Shown in pieces: positions 63,219 to 64,000 of a stretch of DNA of 64,000 nucleotides; the stretch's first letter is position 1; each line of letters opens with the position of its first letter. A model generated the notes under the pieces. The model saw nothing but the letters and a program-made list of their open reading frames with translations, made no database searches and was not told where the DNA came from. Position numbers and translations under genes: made by a program. The DNA is from Streptacidiphilus albus JL83 (GTDB taxonomy: Bacteria; Actinomycetota; Actinomycetes; Streptomycetales; Streptomycetaceae): contig NZ_JQML01000001.1 of the NCBI RefSeq assembly GCF_000744705.1, positions 3,606,017 through 3,670,016 on the forward strand, written 5' to 3'.

Positions 63219-64000
63219 CCCGACGACTCGTCTTCTCCCCGCACGCCGACGACGCCGTGCTCTCCTGCCACGGCGCGCTGGGCCCCGGCACGGACGTCGT
63301 CACGGTCTTCGCCGGAGTGCCCGAGGACGCCGGTCTGCTGACCGACTGGGACCGGCGGCTCGGCGTCGGGAGCTCCCGGGAACTGGCGCTGGAGCGCCTC
63401 GACGAGGATGTCCGCTCCTTCGCCGGAACCGGGGTCGCGCTGGAGCAGTGGCCCTTCCTGGACGGCCAGTACCGCCCCGGAGTCGTGCCGCAGGAGCTGC
63501 TGCCGGCGATGCGGACCAGGATCCGCGCGGCCGCCGAGGTCTGGCTGCCGGCCGGGCTGCTGGTCCACCCCGACCACGTCCTGGTCCGCGACACCGGCCT
63601 CGCCGCGTGCGCGGAACTCGCCCGGGAGGGGGTGCGGCCGGGGCTGGTGCTCTACGCCGAATACCCCTACCAGCTCTTCCAGATGGGCAACGCCCGGCGC
63701 GCGGCCGGCACCCATGCGAGCTACGACTGGACCAACGCGGACCCGAGCGCCCTCACCGCCTGGTCCGAGGAGGTCTTCCCCCGGGCGGCCGCCCCGCAGC
63801 ACGCACCGGTGGGGAGCCGACTGGGAGCGGAGGCGGTCGCCGCCAAGGAGGCGTCCGTCCGGGCGCACGCCACCCAGGTCGACGAGCTCGACCGGCAGGT
63901 GCACGGCCGGTTGCTGAAGCCGGACAACATCGGCCTGGAGTACTGGTGGCCGCTGCGGAGCGCCGAGGCGGCCGTCGCCGACCTGGACCAGGAGAGTCTG
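63215..64000 (+). CDS. PIG-L family N-deacetylase, N-terminal part (cut by window edge)
   Basis: The first 262 residues are in the window and the frame is still open at base 64000. The zinc motif is SPHADDAVLSC near residue 8, with the third ligand in LVHPDHVLVRD, as in MshB and PIG-L enzymes that deacetylate N-acetylglucosaminyl compounds. ATG 63215 overlaps the upstream stop and has GGAGG 5 bases before it. It would free an amine for the NodS-like and NodA-like enzymes encoded just upstream. Functionally it replaces NodB, from an unrelated fold. Confidence 0.88.
   Translation, partial: MTRRLVFSPHADDAVLSCHGALGPGTDVVTVFAGVPEDAGLLTDWDRRLGVGSSRELALERLDEDVRSFAGTGVALEQWPFLDGQYRPGVVPQELLPAMRTRIRAAAEVWLPAGLLVHPDHVLVRDTGLAACAELAREGVRPGLVLYAEYPYQLFQMGNARRAAGTHASYDWTNADPSALTAWSEEVFPRAAAPQHAPVGSRLGAEAVAAKEASVRAHATQVDELDRQVHGRLLKPDNIGLEYWWPLRSAEAAVADLDQESL

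Overview
The window is very GC-rich, with codon use, start signals (many GTG starts and many apparently leaderless starts), a WhiB-type regulator, SpoIIE-type phosphatases and DUF6879/XRE modules that point to a chromosome of the Streptomycetaceae (Streptomyces, Kitasatospora or a close relative). From memory of Streptomyces coelicolor, the conserved backbone (bldK-type peptide transporters, succinate dehydrogenase, ychF, ppgK, ispH, xseAB, glpX, wbl, DUF1707, two fumarases) looks like its SCO5040-SCO5120 core region. I could not run a synteny search.

Layout. 1-10.2 kb: two convergent oligopeptide/dipeptide ABC transporter operons, separated by two back-to-back terminator hairpins. 10.5-14.5 kb: typA and a solitary peptide-binding lipoprotein. 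14.8-18.8 kb: a small protein and a three-gene succinate dehydrogenase operon. 18.9-24.9 kb: a tandem pair of about 975-residue PAS-PAS-GAF-PP2C-kinase phosphatases. 24.9-35.6 kb: mixed metabolic and regulatory genes (NUDIX, ICL/PEPM-family lyase, MFS/TetR pair, secreted DUF4232 protein, hydrolases, an LLM oxidoreductase, and a TetR/FAD-monooxygenase pair with a striking operator). 35.6-38.8 kb: a less GC-rich accessory island of XRE, DUF6879 and small unknown proteins, including a chimeric DUF6879-YoeB gene. 38.9-51.8 kb: conserved housekeeping genes.

51.9-64.0 kb: what appears to be a biosynthetic gene cluster running off the right edge. Its leftward operon encodes stand-alone GTP cyclohydrolase II (RibA), an FMN reductase-like flavodoxin, a full RibD deaminase/reductase, an LLM flavin monooxygenase-like protein, a glycosyltransferase-like protein with a degraded acidic motif, and a family 2 glycosyltransferase. 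The rightward genes encode a histidine phosphatase, a NodS-like methyltransferase with a long unknown N-terminus, a NodA-like N-acyltransferase, a second glycosyltransferase-like protein with an intact acidic motif, and a PIG-L type N-deacetylase. RibA and RibD without the other riboflavin enzymes suggest a scaffold, or a flavin-like cofactor, made from GTP. The deacetylase, NodS and NodA set mirrors the deacetylate, N-methylate, N-acylate logic of rhizobial Nod factor synthesis on an amino sugar. I infer an N-acylated, possibly N-methylated amino-sugar conjugate of a GTP-derived heterocycle. This is the most interesting part of the window and I do not recognise it as a described pathway.

No tRNA, rRNA, CRISPR array, transposase or integrase was seen.
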